Source of the DNA: Bacteroidota bacterium
Lineage (GTDB): Bacteria; Bacteroidota; Ignavibacteria; UBA10030; UBA8401
NCBI GenBank assembly: GCA_023229405.1
Contig: JALNZH010000059.1
Coordinates: 1-15,283, forward strand
Direction of reading: 5' to 3'
Length of the DNA stretch: 15,283 nucleotides
The translations under genes were made by a program, and so were the position numbers. Of the stretch, positions 14,769 through 15,283 are shown one piece after another; within the stretch, counting starts at the first letter, position 1; every line of letters starts with the position of its first letter. The notes beneath the pieces are model-generated. The model saw only the letters and a program-made list of their open reading frames with translations. It did not search any database and was not told the origin of the DNA.

Positions 14769-15173
14769 TTATTCAACAATGATTAATGCATTAATATCCA
14801 CAACATCAACGGTTCCCTGTGCATGGGTAAACGCAGTGGAACCAGACCAGGGTCCGCTACCATTGTCGAGGATACTGGTAACTACCGTTAATTCATAATT
14901 CTGATTATCAGGTAAATCGGTAGTAAAATTATATGTTCCTCCAGCTCCGATAGGGCAAGACATCAACGTAACGCCATTTTGAACCAGGGACACCGTTCCG
15001 CCGTATGCAGGACCGTTCCATAACTTAAAGACCTCCGGAAAAGCATTGTACCGAACAACACCGTATAACGAGACATATTCTTCTTCCGCTGTCGGAGCAG
15101 GAGTTGCTGCAACAAACAACGTCGGCGCAATGAATAGGACAAACAAGGTAAACAGATTTGATACGTGTTTCAT
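14769..15173 (-). CDS. Small secreted beta-sandwich protein, function unknown
   Basis: This 134-residue protein starts at ATG 15173, where GGAGG lies just upstream; the open frame continues to the right edge but the upstream part is not convincing coding sequence. It has a Sec signal peptide (MKHVSNLFTLFVLFIAPTLF, cleaved near VAA-TP at 23). The mature part is beta-rich: YVSLYGVVRY, GTVSLVQNGVTLMSCPIGAGGTYNF, NYELTVVTS and VDVVDINALIIVE. 'GtV.l..ng......i...G.Y.f...' followed by a paired ending is typical of transthyretin-like or CnaB-like repeats in surface proteins. No catalytic motif is seen. It is probably an extracytoplasmic or surface protein, and the hairpin at 14608-14637 is its likely terminator. 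Confidence 0.75.
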   Translation of the reverse strand: MKHVSNLFTLFVLFIAPTLFVAATPAPTAEEEYVSLYGVVRYNAFPEVFKLWNGPAYGGTVSLVQNGVTLMSCPIGAGGTYNFTTDLPDNQNYELTVVTSILDNGSGPWSGSTAFTHAQGTVDVVDINALIIVE

Positions 15174-15283
15174 GAAACCTCCATAATGTAATGATGTGGT
15201 GAATTGTGTGAAGCAGCAGCAGATACTGTGGCGCAACAATGGTACCCGATAGTACGAAATACTTTGCGCAGCAAACAACATAA

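Noticed and set aside
15174..15281. Upstream extension of the small secreted protein to the right edge
   Set aside because: The strong GGAGG site before 15173 and a clean signal peptide there point to the shorter protein.
1..15283. tRNA, rRNA, CRISPR array or transposase
   Set aside because: No cloverleaf, ribosomal segment, regular spaced repeat or transposase motif was noticed on either strand.

Overview
The window looks like a chromosomal segment from a moderately AT-rich Gram-negative bacterium of the Bacteroidota / Ignavibacteriota-Chlorobiota (FCB) group. This is inferred from three things: a kdp operon followed by an OmpL-like beta-barrel porin, the many lipoproteins and Sec-secreted proteins, and the mix of strong and very weak Shine-Dalgarno sequences. 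No rRNA, tRNA, CRISPR array, transposase or phage gene was seen. All recognised genes except one lie on the minus strand, so transcription mostly runs right to left.

Positions 1-4822 (minus) hold a high-affinity potassium uptake operon in the order kdpF (25 residues), kdpA, kdpB, kdpC, then the start of an outer-membrane beta-barrel porin that leaves the window on the left. kdpB and kdpC overlap by ATGA. The sensor pair KdpD/KdpE is not in the window and may lie beyond the porin. Just upstream (5247-7109) is an APC-superfamily permease with a soluble C-terminal domain. Some of its segments recall KimA-type potassium importers, so the region may be a broader potassium locus. A palindrome of the form AACCTT-(2-3 nt)-AAGGTT sits in three spacers of the kdp cluster, and between kdpA and kdpB it is extended into a long hairpin.

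Positions 7212-10162 (minus) hold a GNAT acetyltransferase that apparently starts at TTG, an exported M28-type zinc peptidase and a small lipoprotein. REP-like hairpin clusters lie at 7871-7940 and 10255-10352.

Positions 10375-13128 (minus) look like a compact four-gene operon: exported MsrA, two translationally coupled predicted lipoproteins, then an OsmC-like thiol protein. Two redox-defence genes bracket two envelope proteins of unknown function, which makes this the most suggestive functional unit here. MsrA also has a well-placed internal start that could give a cytoplasmic form.

The right end holds a plus-strand lipoprotein with an unusual C-terminal membrane helix, a convergent minus-strand ORF of a STAS-like type whose tail overlaps that gene (possible frameshift), a good intrinsic terminator, and a small secreted all-beta protein near the right edge.
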